A DNA stretch of 64,000 bases. It comes from CAXBCP01 sp963977005. Its GTDB lineage: Bacteria > Pseudomonadota > Alphaproteobacteria > MPNO01 > UBA830. The stretch covers positions 148,357-212,356 of the forward strand of contig CAXBMQ010000007.1 of assembly GCA_963977005.1 (NCBI GenBank). Direction: 5' to 3'. The stretch's first letter is position 1, and each line of letters starts with the position of its first letter. Of this stretch, positions 43,795-51,751 are shown piece after piece. The notes below the pieces were generated by a model. That model ran no database searches, was not told the DNA's origin, and saw nothing but the letters and a program-made list of their open reading frames with translations. The translations under genes and the position numbers were made by a program.

Positions 43795-45531
43795 ATGGCA
43801 CCAGCAATGACGGCGGAGATCGATCCGATCACCTTTGCCGTGATCAAGAACGGCCTCGACGCAATCGTCGACGAGATGGCCTATGATGTTATCCGCACCG
43901 CACGGTCCGAGATCGTCAAGGACGTGATGGATTATTCCGCCGCGATCTGCGACACGGACGGAAACATGATTGCACAGGCCAAGACGGTGGCCCTTCACCT
44001 CGGCGCCGTGCCCGAGGCGATGGGCGTGGTGCTCGACCAATACGGCGACGGGCTTGTCCCCGGCGATGCGGTAATTCTGAACGATCCATATCAGGGCGGC
44101 ATGCATCTGCCCGATATTTTCATGTTCATGCCGATCTTCGACAGGTCAGATAATTTGCAGGGATTTTCCGTCGTGATCTGCCATCACACGGATGTCGGCG
44201 GGCGCGTGCCGGGATCGAATGCCAGCGATTCCACCGAGATTTTCCAGGAAGGGCTGCGGATACCCGCGCTCAAACTGTTCGAGGCCGGCGAACCGAACGA
44301 GACGCTGTTCAAGCTGATCGACATAAACGTGCGTCTGCCGGACCGGGTTATCGGCGATCTGAAGGCGCAGTTTGCCGCCTGCCGCACCGGCGCGCGCGAG
44401 CTTGGCAAGATGTTCGACCGCTACGGATCGGAAATGACGTCGCGGTATTTTGCCGAATTGCTGGACTATGCCGAACGCATGACGCGCGCCGAGATCGCCG
44501 CCTGGCCCGACGGCACCTACAGCTTTACCGACTATATCGACGATGACGGATTCAACGACACGCCACTGCCCATCGCGGTGGCGATCACGGTGCACGGCGA
44601 CAGCGTGACGGTCGATTACGAAGGGTCCGCGCCGCAGGTGCCCGCGGCGCTCAACTCCACGAAATCCTATACCAATTCCTGCACCTACCTGTCGGTACGG
44701 TGCTGCCTGAAGGGGGATATCCCGAATAATGCCGGGGTGTTCCGCGCCATCACGGTGAATGCGCCCGAGGCATCGATCGTCAATCCGAAGATACCGGCCG
44801 CCTGCGCGGCGCGGGCGCTGACCGGCTACCGGGTGGTCGACGCCATGTTCGGCGCGCTGGCCCAGATCGTGCCCGACCGGGTGCCGGCGGCGGGCGAGGG
44901 GGGCAATACCGTGGTCTGCCTCGGCGGTTACCGGGATGACGGCGCGCCCTTTATCATCGTCGATATGATCTGCGGCGCCTGGGGCGGGCGCCCCGACAAG
45001 GACGGGATCGAGGCGATCACCAACCCGTCGCAGAACCTGTCGAACACACCCGTCGAGACGATGGAATCCCAGCATCCGGTGCGGGTAGAGGAATACGCGC
45101 TTGTCGCCGACAGTTGCGGCGCCGGCAAATGGCGGGGCGGTCTGGGCGTGGCGCGGTCCTACCGTCTGCTGGCATCCGAGGCCGGGCTTCAGTTGCGCGC
45201 CGACAGGATGAAGATCCTGCCCTACGGGCTTGCCGGCGGTGAGCCGGCAACCGGTGCGATCAACGAGATCACCACTGCGTCGGGCGACCACATCGACCTG
45301 CCGAGCAAGATCAACCGCCGGATGGCGCAGGGCGATCTGGTGCGCCATGTTCAGCCGGGGGGCGGCGGGTTCGGCGATCCGCTGGCGCGCGACCCCGAGC
45401 GCGTCGCCCGCGATGTCTGGAACACAAAGATATCGGCGGGCTACGCACGGGAGCATCACGCGGTGGTTGTCGACCCGGAAACCGGTGAGCTGGATACCGA
45501 GGCGACGGCGGCGCTCCGCGCGCGATCCTGA
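43795..45531 (+). CDS. hyuB: Hydantoinase B/oxoprolinase subunit (pair 2)
   Basis: 578 residues; start 43795 with GGAG upstream at the end of hyuA. Family blocks: DYSAAICDTDGNMIAQAKTV, GDAVILNDPYQGGMHLPDI, VICHHTDVGGRVPGSNASDS and terminal HVQPGGGGFGDPLARDP. The HHTDVGG segment is the typical HyuB metal-binding-like motif. Longer at the C-terminus than the pair-1 subunit. Closed by a tandem repeat and hairpin terminator. Confidence 0.9.
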   Translation: MAPAMTAEIDPITFAVIKNGLDAIVDEMAYDVIRTARSEIVKDVMDYSAAICDTDGNMIAQAKTVALHLGAVPEAMGVVLDQYGDGLVPGDAVILNDPYQGGMHLPDIFMFMPIFDRSDNLQGFSVVICHHTDVGGRVPGSNASDSTEIFQEGLRIPALKLFEAGEPNETLFKLIDINVRLPDRVIGDLKAQFAACRTGARELGKMFDRYGSEMTSRYFAELLDYAERMTRAEIAAWPDGTYSFTDYIDDDGFNDTPLPIAVAITVHGDSVTVDYEGSAPQVPAALNSTKSYTNSCTYLSVRCCLKGDIPNNAGVFRAITVNAPEASIVNPKIPAACAARALTGYRVVDAMFGALAQIVPDRVPAAGEGGNTVVCLGGYRDDGAPFIIVDMICGAWGGRPDKDGIEAITNPSQNLSNTPVETMESQHPVRVEEYALVADSCGAGKWRGGLGVARSYRLLASEAGLQLRADRMKILPYGLAGGEPATGAINEITTASGDHIDLPSKINRRMAQGDLVRHVQPGGGGFGDPLARDPERVARDVWNTKISAGYAREHHAVVVDPETGELDTEATAALRARS

Positions 45532-45537
45532 CATGCC

Positions 45538-45575
45538 GTCGGGCGCTGAGATAAAAGTCGGGCGCTGAGATAAAA
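45538..45575. repeat. Perfect 19-bp tandem duplication
   Basis: GTCGGGCGCTGAGATAAAA occurs twice in immediate succession, just past the hyuB stop and before its terminator. Recent slippage-type duplication. Confidence 0.85.
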
Positions 45576-45577
45576 AC

Positions 45578-45606
45578 GGCGACCGGGGACAGACCCGGTC
45601 GCCTTT
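45578..45606. terminator. Hairpin terminator between hyuB and the cold-shock gene
   Basis: GGCGACCGGG / CCCGGTCGCC stem around GACAGA followed by TTT, preceded by an A-run, fitting both converging genes. Confidence 0.82.
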
Positions 45607-45627
45607 GATTTCAGTGGTCCGGTTGTG

Positions 45628-45837
45628 TTAGTCGAGGGCGACGAGATTGTCGGCGCTCTGACGTCCGTCCCGGCTGGGAGCGAGTTCGAATTCAACCTTC
45701 TGGCCTTCGCGGAGACCCGGAAGTCCCGCACGCTCTACGGCTGAGATGTGCACAAATGCGTCTTTTCCGCCATCATCGGGCTCGATAAAACCGAAACCCT
45801 TTGTCGGATTGAACCACTTTACGGTACCTGTCGGCAT
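45628..45837 (-). CDS. cspA: Cold-shock domain protein
   Basis: 69 residues, single cold-shock domain with both RNA-binding motifs: GTVKWFNPTKGFGFIEPD (RNP1 KGFGFI) and DAFVHISAVERAGL (RNP2 VHIS). Binds single-stranded RNA/DNA as chaperone. About 200 bp of untranslated leader upstream suggests 5'-UTR temperature control as in other cspA genes; not tested. The leader region is described separately. Confidence 0.93.
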   Translation of the reverse strand: MPTGTVKWFNPTKGFGFIEPDDGGKDAFVHISAVERAGLPGLREGQKVEFELAPSRDGRQSADNLVALD

Positions 45838-46037
45838 AGCTAGTCCTTTTTAGTAGTCTGTGCGCTTCCCGTGGAAATCGATGGATTTCCGCAGGTTACG
45901 CGGTCCTGATCGTACTGTCCCGGTGTCGCTGGTCAGGCGTCGCAAACGTCGACGAGTTCGGCTGGTCAAGCATAGATCGCAATAAGCTTAACGTTGATTC
46001 GGCTTTCAACGCAAATTCTTTAATTCAAACGCTTGTT
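45838..46037 (-). promoter_or_regulatory. Long upstream region of the cold-shock gene
   Basis: 200 bp without a coding gene. Contains GGAAATC and GATTTCC arms (45870-45888) that can pair, plus an AT-rich segment near 45980-46035 that also serves the 3' end of the neighbouring gene. Length and structure fit a cspA-type leader, but no conserved cold box was confirmed. Confidence 0.4.
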
Positions 46038-47099
46038 TTAAATATTCACGCGTAAAACGGTGCCAGGTGTCCGGATACCGTTGATCCGGTGGGCGAACGC
46101 ATCGGGCCGCGGGCGGATATCCGCGTTACCCAACCAGAGACGCCAGAGACGGCGGCGTTTCTCCGGTTCCGGCCAGTCTTCGTAGGCGGTACGCGAATGC
46201 ATCGTGACATGGCTGTTGAGGATCTGGATGTCGCCGATCTCGAACGCCATGGAAAGATGCAGTTCTTCGTTTATCTCGGCCATTAGTGCGAAAGCCGCCA
46301 TCTGTGCTTCGGTCAGAGGCGGGTTACCGGGCAGGGCATGCCCTTTTTCTATATGCTTGTATCCGCCGGCGGTCGTCAGATAGCCGTCGAGGTAATTGAA
46401 TACCGCCATCCGGTACCACGGGTCTTCGCCGGGCGATACCTCGCCATGCTTGGTCCAGAACATGTCGGCTGTCAGTTCCGCGACCAGTTCGGGATGACGC
46501 CGCAGCATCTCGTTATGAACGGCTGGTGCGCTGACGATCTTGGAGGCGCCGCCCGACATCGACGTCTGCAGGCAGAGCAGGGTGACGACATCGCACTGGT
46601 CGGTGTGGAACAGCATATGGGCGCTGGTCTGATAGCCGCGATGCTGCGGATTGTCGTAATCGAGCCCCATGTCGGTCACATGCCCGATCATGTCGCCGTC
46701 GGGATTGTTCGACAGCGGCGTGCCGATCGCGAGGCCGATCGCCCAATAGGCGATCGCAAGGTCAAGCCGGTCCCAGTCGGCAACAGGCATACCGCGGATG
46801 AGCTGGAAGCCGCGCCCGTCCCTGATCTGGCGATAGACGTCCGCCATCGGAGCGGCAAAATCGCCGAGATCGATCCCGGCGGGGTCGAGTCCGATCAACC
46901 CGTTCGCGTCACCGCCGATGACGGAACGGATCTGCTCCGTAACATCGCCCAGCGCTGCGATATCGTTTTCACGCAGCGTGTAAATCCAGTCATCGCGTGC
47001 GGCCATCTCGTCGCCGGTCCACACCGCGGGATCGGTGACCGGATGTCCGGGTTCCGCCGGCAGGCGGTCAGGTAAAGGCGCTCTGGCATCGTCTGGCAT
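46038..47099 (-). CDS. TauD/TfdA-family Fe(II)/2-oxoglutarate oxygenase (copy 2)
   Basis: 353 residues from the ATG at 47099; start uncertain (no visible ribosome site). Iron ligands HTDQCD and His in ILNSHVTMHSRTAYEDW; Arg for 2-oxoglutarate in RRRLWRLWLGN. Clearly a paralogue of the enzyme at 9060-10130: the LLCLQTS-SGG block, the HNEM-RRHPEL block and the WIYTLRENDI N-terminus match. Substrate unknown. Divergent from uspA; the intergenic FNR-type box could act on both. Confidence 0.82.
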   Translation of the reverse strand: MPDDARAPLPDRLPAEPGHPVTDPAVWTGDEMAARDDWIYTLRENDIAALGDVTEQIRSVIGGDANGLIGLDPAGIDLGDFAAPMADVYRQIRDGRGFQLIRGMPVADWDRLDLAIAYWAIGLAIGTPLSNNPDGDMIGHVTDMGLDYDNPQHRGYQTSAHMLFHTDQCDVVTLLCLQTSMSGGASKIVSAPAVHNEMLRRHPELVAELTADMFWTKHGEVSPGEDPWYRMAVFNYLDGYLTTAGGYKHIEKGHALPGNPPLTEAQMAAFALMAEINEELHLSMAFEIGDIQILNSHVTMHSRTAYEDWPEPEKRRRLWRLWLGNADIRPRPDAFAHRINGIRTPGTVLRVNI

Positions 47100-47158
47100 G
47101 GAGGAACTATAGACCGGCTTTTCGCTTGTGCACAACACCGTTGGCCGCGGCTGATCCG

Positions 47159-47172
47159 TTGATACAGATCAA
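47159..47172. promoter_or_regulatory. FNR/FixK-type box TTGATACAGATCAA
   Basis: Perfect match to TTGAT-N4-ATCAA, 67 bp before the UspA start and 59 bp before the divergent TauD start. CRP/FNR-family oxygen or nitric-oxide regulators bind this motif in alphaproteobacteria. Confidence 0.75.
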
Positions 47173-47239
47173 GGCATCGTGTCGTCATCGGCGCAGGATA
47201 ATGCCTGATTTTTCGTGCCCATCAGCAAAGGACTGCCCC

Positions 47240-47671
47240 ATGATTGAAAAAATTCTCGTCCCGCTGCCGGTCGAATCCTCCAAGTCGGCATCGCCGGCCG
47301 TCGAGATGGCGTCGGAAATTGCAAAGGCGCACGGCGCCAAAATTATTCTCCTGCACGTCGTCGAGGAAATGCCGGCTTATGTCTCCGTACATTTACCCGC
47401 CGAACTGCGCAAGAATGCCGCCGCGGCCGCCCGCGAGGATATGGACGCCGTTGCAAAGGCATACGGACTGGACGGAAAGGCCGATATTGTCGTGCGCGAG
47501 GGCAATCCGGCGGCGGACATCCTGGACTTTGCCGAGGATACCGGGGTCGACATGATCGTCATGTCCTCCCACGATCCGGGGATCGCCGACTATCTGCTGG
47601 GCTCTGTCGCCGCCCGCGTGGTGCGCCATGCCCATTGTTCGGTGCTGGTGGTCCGGCCGCGCAAGAGCTGA
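47240..47671 (+). CDS. Universal stress protein A family
   Basis: 143 residues; ATG at 47240 after AAAGGAC. UspA fold with ILVPLPVESSKSASPAVEMA at the N-terminus and the nucleotide-binding motif IVMSSHDPGIADYLLGSVA-x-RVVRHAHCSVLVVR at the C-terminus (G-2x-G-9x-G(S/T) type). Upstream FNR-type box suggests induction under low oxygen. Cytosolic ATP-binding stress protein; partner unknown. Confidence 0.9.
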   Translation: MIEKILVPLPVESSKSASPAVEMASEIAKAHGAKIILLHVVEEMPAYVSVHLPAELRKNAAAAAREDMDAVAKAYGLDGKADIVVREGNPAADILDFAEDTGVDMIVMSSHDPGIADYLLGSVAARVVRHAHCSVLVVRPRKS

Positions 47672-47693
47672 GCGCTAACGGTCCAGCGATGGG

Positions 47694-48029
47694 CTATGCC
47701 GTGAACTCGTCATAGGCTTCGAGCGCCTTGGCGCTGTAGGTGACCGCAGGGCCGCCGCCCATATAGGCGATCATCGTCAGCGCATCGACCATCTCTTCGC
47801 GGGTGGTTTTCAGGTTCACGAGCGCGCGGACGTGGAACCCGATACAGCTGTCGCACCGGGTGGAGACCGCCATGCCGAGCGCGATGAACTCCTTGGTCTG
47901 CTTGCCGAGTACGCCGTCGCGCTTGGCGCGTTCGGCCATGGTGCCGAAACCGGCAAATGTCTCTGGCGCTTCCTTTTCGAATACGCCGAGCCTGTGGACC
48001 GTGTCGTTCAGAAATTCTTTCCAGCTCAT
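47694..48029 (-). CDS. AhpD-like carboxymuconolactone decarboxylase-family protein
   Basis: 111 residues with RCDSCIGFHVRALVNLKT, the CxxC...H AhpD motif (~57-63), and a following EEMVDALTMIAYMGGGPA helix. Likely a small thiol peroxidase/reductase of the alkylhydroperoxidase D fold. Lies 66 bp after the hydroxyacyl-CoA dehydrogenase start-side gene on the same strand and may be cotranscribed. Confidence 0.87.
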   Translation of the reverse strand: MSWKEFLNDTVHRLGVFEKEAPETFAGFGTMAERAKRDGVLGKQTKEFIALGMAVSTRCDSCIGFHVRALVNLKTTREEMVDALTMIAYMGGGPAVTYSAKALEAYDEFTA

Positions 48030-48095
48030 TGCAGCCTCCTGTTGTGAGGCATTTGTTGTAGGCGGACGGCAGGAGGCTGTCCAAGTCGGCGTCGC

Positions 48096-49136
48096 TCACG
48101 ATTTCAGGAACGGATTTCCCGCTTTTGCAGCCGGGCTTTCGGCGGGGTCGCTCACCCCGCCCGGAGGGGCCATCAGGCCGAGATGATCGATCAGGTCGAT
48201 CAGCTTGCGCAGGGTTTCCAGCTGGTAGGCGTCCACGTCGATGTTTCGGTAATCGTAAAATCCGCGGCCCTCGCGCAACCCGTTCCGGCCTTCCTTCATG
48301 TACTGCTCGGCGATGGCCGGCACTTCGAACCGGTCGGACTGGAACGCGTCTTTCATATAGTTGCCGGCGTAATAAAGAATGTCGTTGCCGCCCCAGTCGA
48401 TAAACTCGATCAGGCCCAGGATCGCAAAGCGCAGCCCGAAGCCGACGCGCGCCGCCTTGTCGATCTCTTCCGCCGACGCGATGCCGTCCTCGACCGCCCG
48501 GGCGGCCTCCGACATGGCGAGGCACTGGATGCGCGGTACCACGAAGCCCGGCTTCGCCTGGAGCACCACCGGCACCTTGCCCACGGCTTCGAGCGTTTCC
48601 TTGAGGCTGTCGACGACGGCGGGTGCCGTTTCGCTGCCGACGCTGAGTTCGACCAGCGGAATCAGGAAGGCCGGGTTCAGCCAGTGCGCGTTCAGGAAGC
48701 GTCCGCGTCCCGTCACGAACTGGGCCAGTTCGTCGACCAGCATGGTCGAGGTCGTGGACGCGATAATCGCGTCGGGTCCGGCGTGTTCCGAGATAATGGC
48801 AAAAGCGCGTTGCTTGGCGTCGAGCACTTCCGGCACGCCTTCGAATATCAGCGGCACACCGTTCAGTGCCGCGGCGGCTTCGCCGAGCGGGTAGATCGTG
48901 ACGCGGGACATGATGGCGTCGATATCGGTGTCGGCAATCCGCCCGAGCATGGCCATCAGCCCGACGGTCCGGCCGATATCGGCGGTGGCCCGTGCTTCCA
49001 GCGCCGCGAATTCCTGGGGGTCGCGTTCCTTCACGTCCAGCAGGCGAACCTCGTGGCCGGCATAGGCAAATACGTGGGCCAGTCCGACACCCATACGACC
49101 CGCGCCGACGGCGGCGATGACGGGTTTATCGGTCAT
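48096..49136 (-). CDS. 3-hydroxyacyl-CoA dehydrogenase family protein
   Basis: 346 residues; start MTDKP at 49136. NAD-binding loop VIAAVGAGRMGVGLAHVFAYAG, then FEGVPEVLDAKQRAFAI, NAHWLNPAFLIPLVELS with His and Glu of the catalytic dyad (family HWxNPP-like), and C-terminal KPGFVVPRIQCLAMSEAARAVEDG. Single-domain enzyme without an N-terminal hydratase part, so probably acts on a short-chain or carnitine-like 3-hydroxy acyl substrate (e.g. carnitine or 3-hydroxybutyryl-CoA). Followed on the same strand by the AhpD-like gene. Confidence 0.85.
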   Translation of the reverse strand: MTDKPVIAAVGAGRMGVGLAHVFAYAGHEVRLLDVKERDPQEFAALEARATADIGRTVGLMAMLGRIADTDIDAIMSRVTIYPLGEAAAALNGVPLIFEGVPEVLDAKQRAFAIISEHAGPDAIIASTTSTMLVDELAQFVTGRGRFLNAHWLNPAFLIPLVELSVGSETAPAVVDSLKETLEAVGKVPVVLQAKPGFVVPRIQCLAMSEAARAVEDGIASAEEIDKAARVGFGLRFAILGLIEFIDWGGNDILYYAGNYMKDAFQSDRFEVPAIAEQYMKEGRNGLREGRGFYDYRNIDVDAYQLETLRKLIDLIDHLGLMAPPGGVSDPAESPAAKAGNPFLKS

Positions 49137-49173
49137 GTGATTTTTTTCCACTCGGCGGTGGCCTTACACGATT

Positions 49174-49259
49174 CTATTCCCCCGGGCTTGTCCCGGGGGT
49201 CCACGGCGGCCATTGGCGCGGTGGAAAAGTGGACCCTCGGCACAGGGCCGAGGGAATAA
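49174..49259. repeat. Dispersed intergenic palindrome, copy D (ATTCCCC type)
   Basis: Facing arms TATTCCCCCGGGCTTG... and ...GGGCCGAGGGAATAA with inner TCCAC/GTGGA, between the dehydrogenase and opine-dehydrogenase-like genes. Confidence 0.65.
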
Positions 49260-49315
49260 GTCTTTGGAGTGCGTCTGAGGGATTCGGCTGTCCGCGGTGG
49301 CGCCTCCGCAATCAT

Positions 49316-50404
49316 CTAAACCAACCCCTCGTCCAGCAGGTTACGCAGATCTTTCCGCCCGAGCCCGGCAAGCCCGATGTTTTCCCAGGTGCGTCCGGTT
49401 GCGCGAAAATCCCTGCCGATGGCGGCGCCGCCGACAGCGAGAAGGCCCGCGGCGACGGGGCAGGGCACGCCGGCCCAGTCGCCCAGCGACACGAGGAACG
49501 CGAGTCCGAGCGCGATGTCTTCGAGCATGTAGCGGTGGCCGAACAGGTCGATATCCTCGCGCCAGTCGCTCGAATCCACCAGTTCGTCGTGAGAGGTCAC
49601 CGAATACATCGTGTCGCCGTCCGGGTCGCGGTTGTAGTGATCGGCGAGCGGGAAATGCGGTGTGCCGTAGCCCAGCGCTTCGCGAATGGCGATGCGTTCG
49701 GCGTCCAGCGCATCCTGCACGTTGCGGATTGTGGTCTGCGTGCCCTCGTTATGGATGTCCCAGGCATCGAAATGGGCGAGCGGGCCGGCATTCATCAGGA
49801 TCAGCGGCGGATGGATGATCGGTCCGTAATTCAGCAGCGCCGCATCGAGCGCGTCGCGCCGGCGCTCGGTCTCGGCAAAGACCTGCTCGATAAGACCGAA
49901 AGCATGGTCCGACAGCCGCGCCGGGAAAATACCGGAGGGCAGGCGCACCGTGCGCGTGGTGATCCGGGTCGAGCCATCCGGTTGCTTGCGGACCAGCCAG
50001 GGCAGGGTGCCCGCATCGCCGAACGCGACGTCGGCGGTGTTGCCGCTGTCGCGCACCTGCTTCGCCATCAGGTAGCTGCCGAACGTGCCGGGCGGGATGA
50101 AGACCACCTGGCCGTCTTTCAGATGCGGCGCGATGGTTTCTCCCAGTCCCGCCTGCGTCGTGCCGGGCAGGGGCGCCAGGATCAGGTCGGCCCCTTCCAT
50201 CGCTTCCGCGACATCGGCGGTGGCGAGCGCCAGAGGCACCTCCCGCCGGCCCCGGCCGTCGGAAACAAGGATAACGCTACTGTCGAGAACCGGTTTGAAC
50301 GCTTCTGCATCACGCCGCCAGAACCGGACATTATGGCCCGCTTCGGCCGCATCCGCCGCCGCCGCGTAACATCCATGCCCGCCGCCCAGTACCGCTACTT
50401 CCAT
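49316..50404 (-). CDS. NAD(P)-dependent octopine/nopaline-dehydrogenase-like protein
   Basis: 362 residues. N-terminal Rossmann motif VAVLGGGHGCYAAAADAAEAG, then GQVVFIPPGTFGSYLMAKQV, and a C-terminal domain with NAGPLAHFDAWDIHNEG and HYNRDPDGDTMYSVTSHDEL, the latter typical of the opine-dehydrogenase C-terminal domain. It likely reduces an imine or oxidises an N-substituted amino acid or alpha-hydroxy acid. Divergent from a TTT-type binding protein gene (180-bp gap), so the two may handle the same acid. Confidence 0.8.
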   Translation of the reverse strand: MEVAVLGGGHGCYAAAADAAEAGHNVRFWRRDAEAFKPVLDSSVILVSDGRGRREVPLALATADVAEAMEGADLILAPLPGTTQAGLGETIAPHLKDGQVVFIPPGTFGSYLMAKQVRDSGNTADVAFGDAGTLPWLVRKQPDGSTRITTRTVRLPSGIFPARLSDHAFGLIEQVFAETERRRDALDAALLNYGPIIHPPLILMNAGPLAHFDAWDIHNEGTQTTIRNVQDALDAERIAIREALGYGTPHFPLADHYNRDPDGDTMYSVTSHDELVDSSDWREDIDLFGHRYMLEDIALGLAFLVSLGDWAGVPCPVAAGLLAVGGAAIGRDFRATGRTWENIGLAGLGRKDLRNLLDEGLV

Positions 50405-50584
50405 GATCCGTGCTCCCGATGCGCGTGAGGGTTATCTGTATTCCTTTTCATATAAATAGGTCAATCGATGTCCGGCGCTGGCTGCAGACCCGCCGCCCGC
50501 CCGCAGTTGCAGTCAGGCGGCGGAAGTTTGACAATGGATGCAACCGGGCAAGAGCACCCGGCAATAACCGGAGGAAATAATTCA

Positions 50585-51646
50585 ATGTCAAAAATGCTCG
50601 ATTGTCGAACGATCGGACGTGCCGCCGCAGGCGCCGGGTTGGTCGTTGCCGCCACGCTGCCATTGCCGGCGGTGGCGGACCCGGTCGCGGATTTCTATGC
50701 AGGAAGGACGGTGACGGTCGCGGTCGGCGCGGGGCCGGTCGGCGGGTATGCGATCTATGCCCGTCTCGCGATCGACCACATGGCGCGCCACATGCCGGGC
50801 AAACCGAAGTTCATCTTCCAGTCCATGCCGGGCGGCGGCGGGCTGAAGGCGGCGAACTTCACCTACAAGGCCGCACCGAAGGACGGCACGTATCTGCTGA
50901 TGATCGTCCAGAATATTGCGGTCAACCAGGCGATGAAGGCCAGGGCGATCCGCTACGATGCGCCGAAGTTCAACTATATCGGCCGGTTTACCGACAACAC
51001 GGCGCTTGCCGTCGGCTGGGTACCGGCGGGGGTTACCTCGGTCGATGCCCTGCGCAGCCGCGAAGTCATCACCGGCGGCACCGGTCCGTCCTCGCCGACG
51101 AACATTATCCCCAGGCTGCTCAACCTGTATGGCGGCACCAAGTACAAGGTCATCTCGGGCTACAAGGGGCTCGGCAAGATCATGCTTGCCATGGAAAATG
51201 GCGAGGTGCAGGCGATGGTCGGCAGCTGGGTATCGTTCAAGACGAGCTTTGCCGGGCAGGTCAAGGCGGGGAAGGTGAAGATCCTCGTCCAGATGGCGCC
51301 GACCCGCCACCGCGAACTGCCTGATGTGCCGACAACGGCAGAGGTCGCGCTGACGCCGGAGGGCAAGGCCGTGGCCAACTTCCTGGCATCCAGCGCCGGG
51401 ATCGGCCGCGCGCTTGCGGTGCCGCCGGGCGTCCCGCAGGCGCGCATCGCGGCGCTGCGCACGGCATTTGCCGCGACGGTGAAGGATCCGCTTTTCCTGG
51501 CGGAGATCAGGAAGCGCAATCTCGACATCAACCCGGCGGATCATGCCGTGCTCGAAAAAATCGTCGCCGAGACATTGGCGACGCCGCAGGCCGTGATTGC
51601 CAAGGCGGCGGCAATCGCGCGCAAGAACAAGAAAGCGAAGAAGTAA
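50585..51646 (+). CDS. Tripartite-tricarboxylate-transporter-type (Bug) substrate-binding protein
   Basis: 353 residues; start after CCGGAGGAAATAATTC. Signal peptide IGRAAAGAGLVVAATLPLPAVADP, then family segments FYAGRTVTVAVGAGPVGGYA, MPGGGGLKAANFTY and GYKGLGKIMLAMENGEV. Periplasmic binding of a carboxylic acid. The membrane subunits (TctA/TctB) are not nearby, so it is an orphan binder as is common in Bug proteins. Followed by a hairpin terminator. Confidence 0.88.
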   Translation: MSKMLDCRTIGRAAAGAGLVVAATLPLPAVADPVADFYAGRTVTVAVGAGPVGGYAIYARLAIDHMARHMPGKPKFIFQSMPGGGGLKAANFTYKAAPKDGTYLLMIVQNIAVNQAMKARAIRYDAPKFNYIGRFTDNTALAVGWVPAGVTSVDALRSREVITGGTGPSSPTNIIPRLLNLYGGTKYKVISGYKGLGKIMLAMENGEVQAMVGSWVSFKTSFAGQVKAGKVKILVQMAPTRHRELPDVPTTAEVALTPEGKAVANFLASSAGIGRALAVPPGVPQARIAALRTAFAATVKDPLFLAEIRKRNLDINPADHAVLEKIVAETLATPQAVIAKAAAIARKNKKAKK

Positions 51647-51655
51647 CGAAATCAT

Positions 51656-51694
51656 CCGGCGGCGGGCAGGTCCGATCTGCCGCCGCCGGGTTTT
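51656..51694 (+). terminator. Rho-independent terminator
   Basis: CCGGCGGCGGGCAG / CTGCCGCCGCCGG stem, 7-nt loop, then GTTTT, right after the binding-protein stop. Confidence 0.88.
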
Positions 51695-51751
51695 CATCCT
51701 GACGCGCCGATGCGTCCGGTATCGTAATTCAGGCAGATACTCTCGATATAC

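Noticed and set aside
41661..43847. 728-codon open frame on the - strand opposite hyuA of pair 2
   Set aside because: Antisense shadow; the + strand carries complete HyuA motifs.
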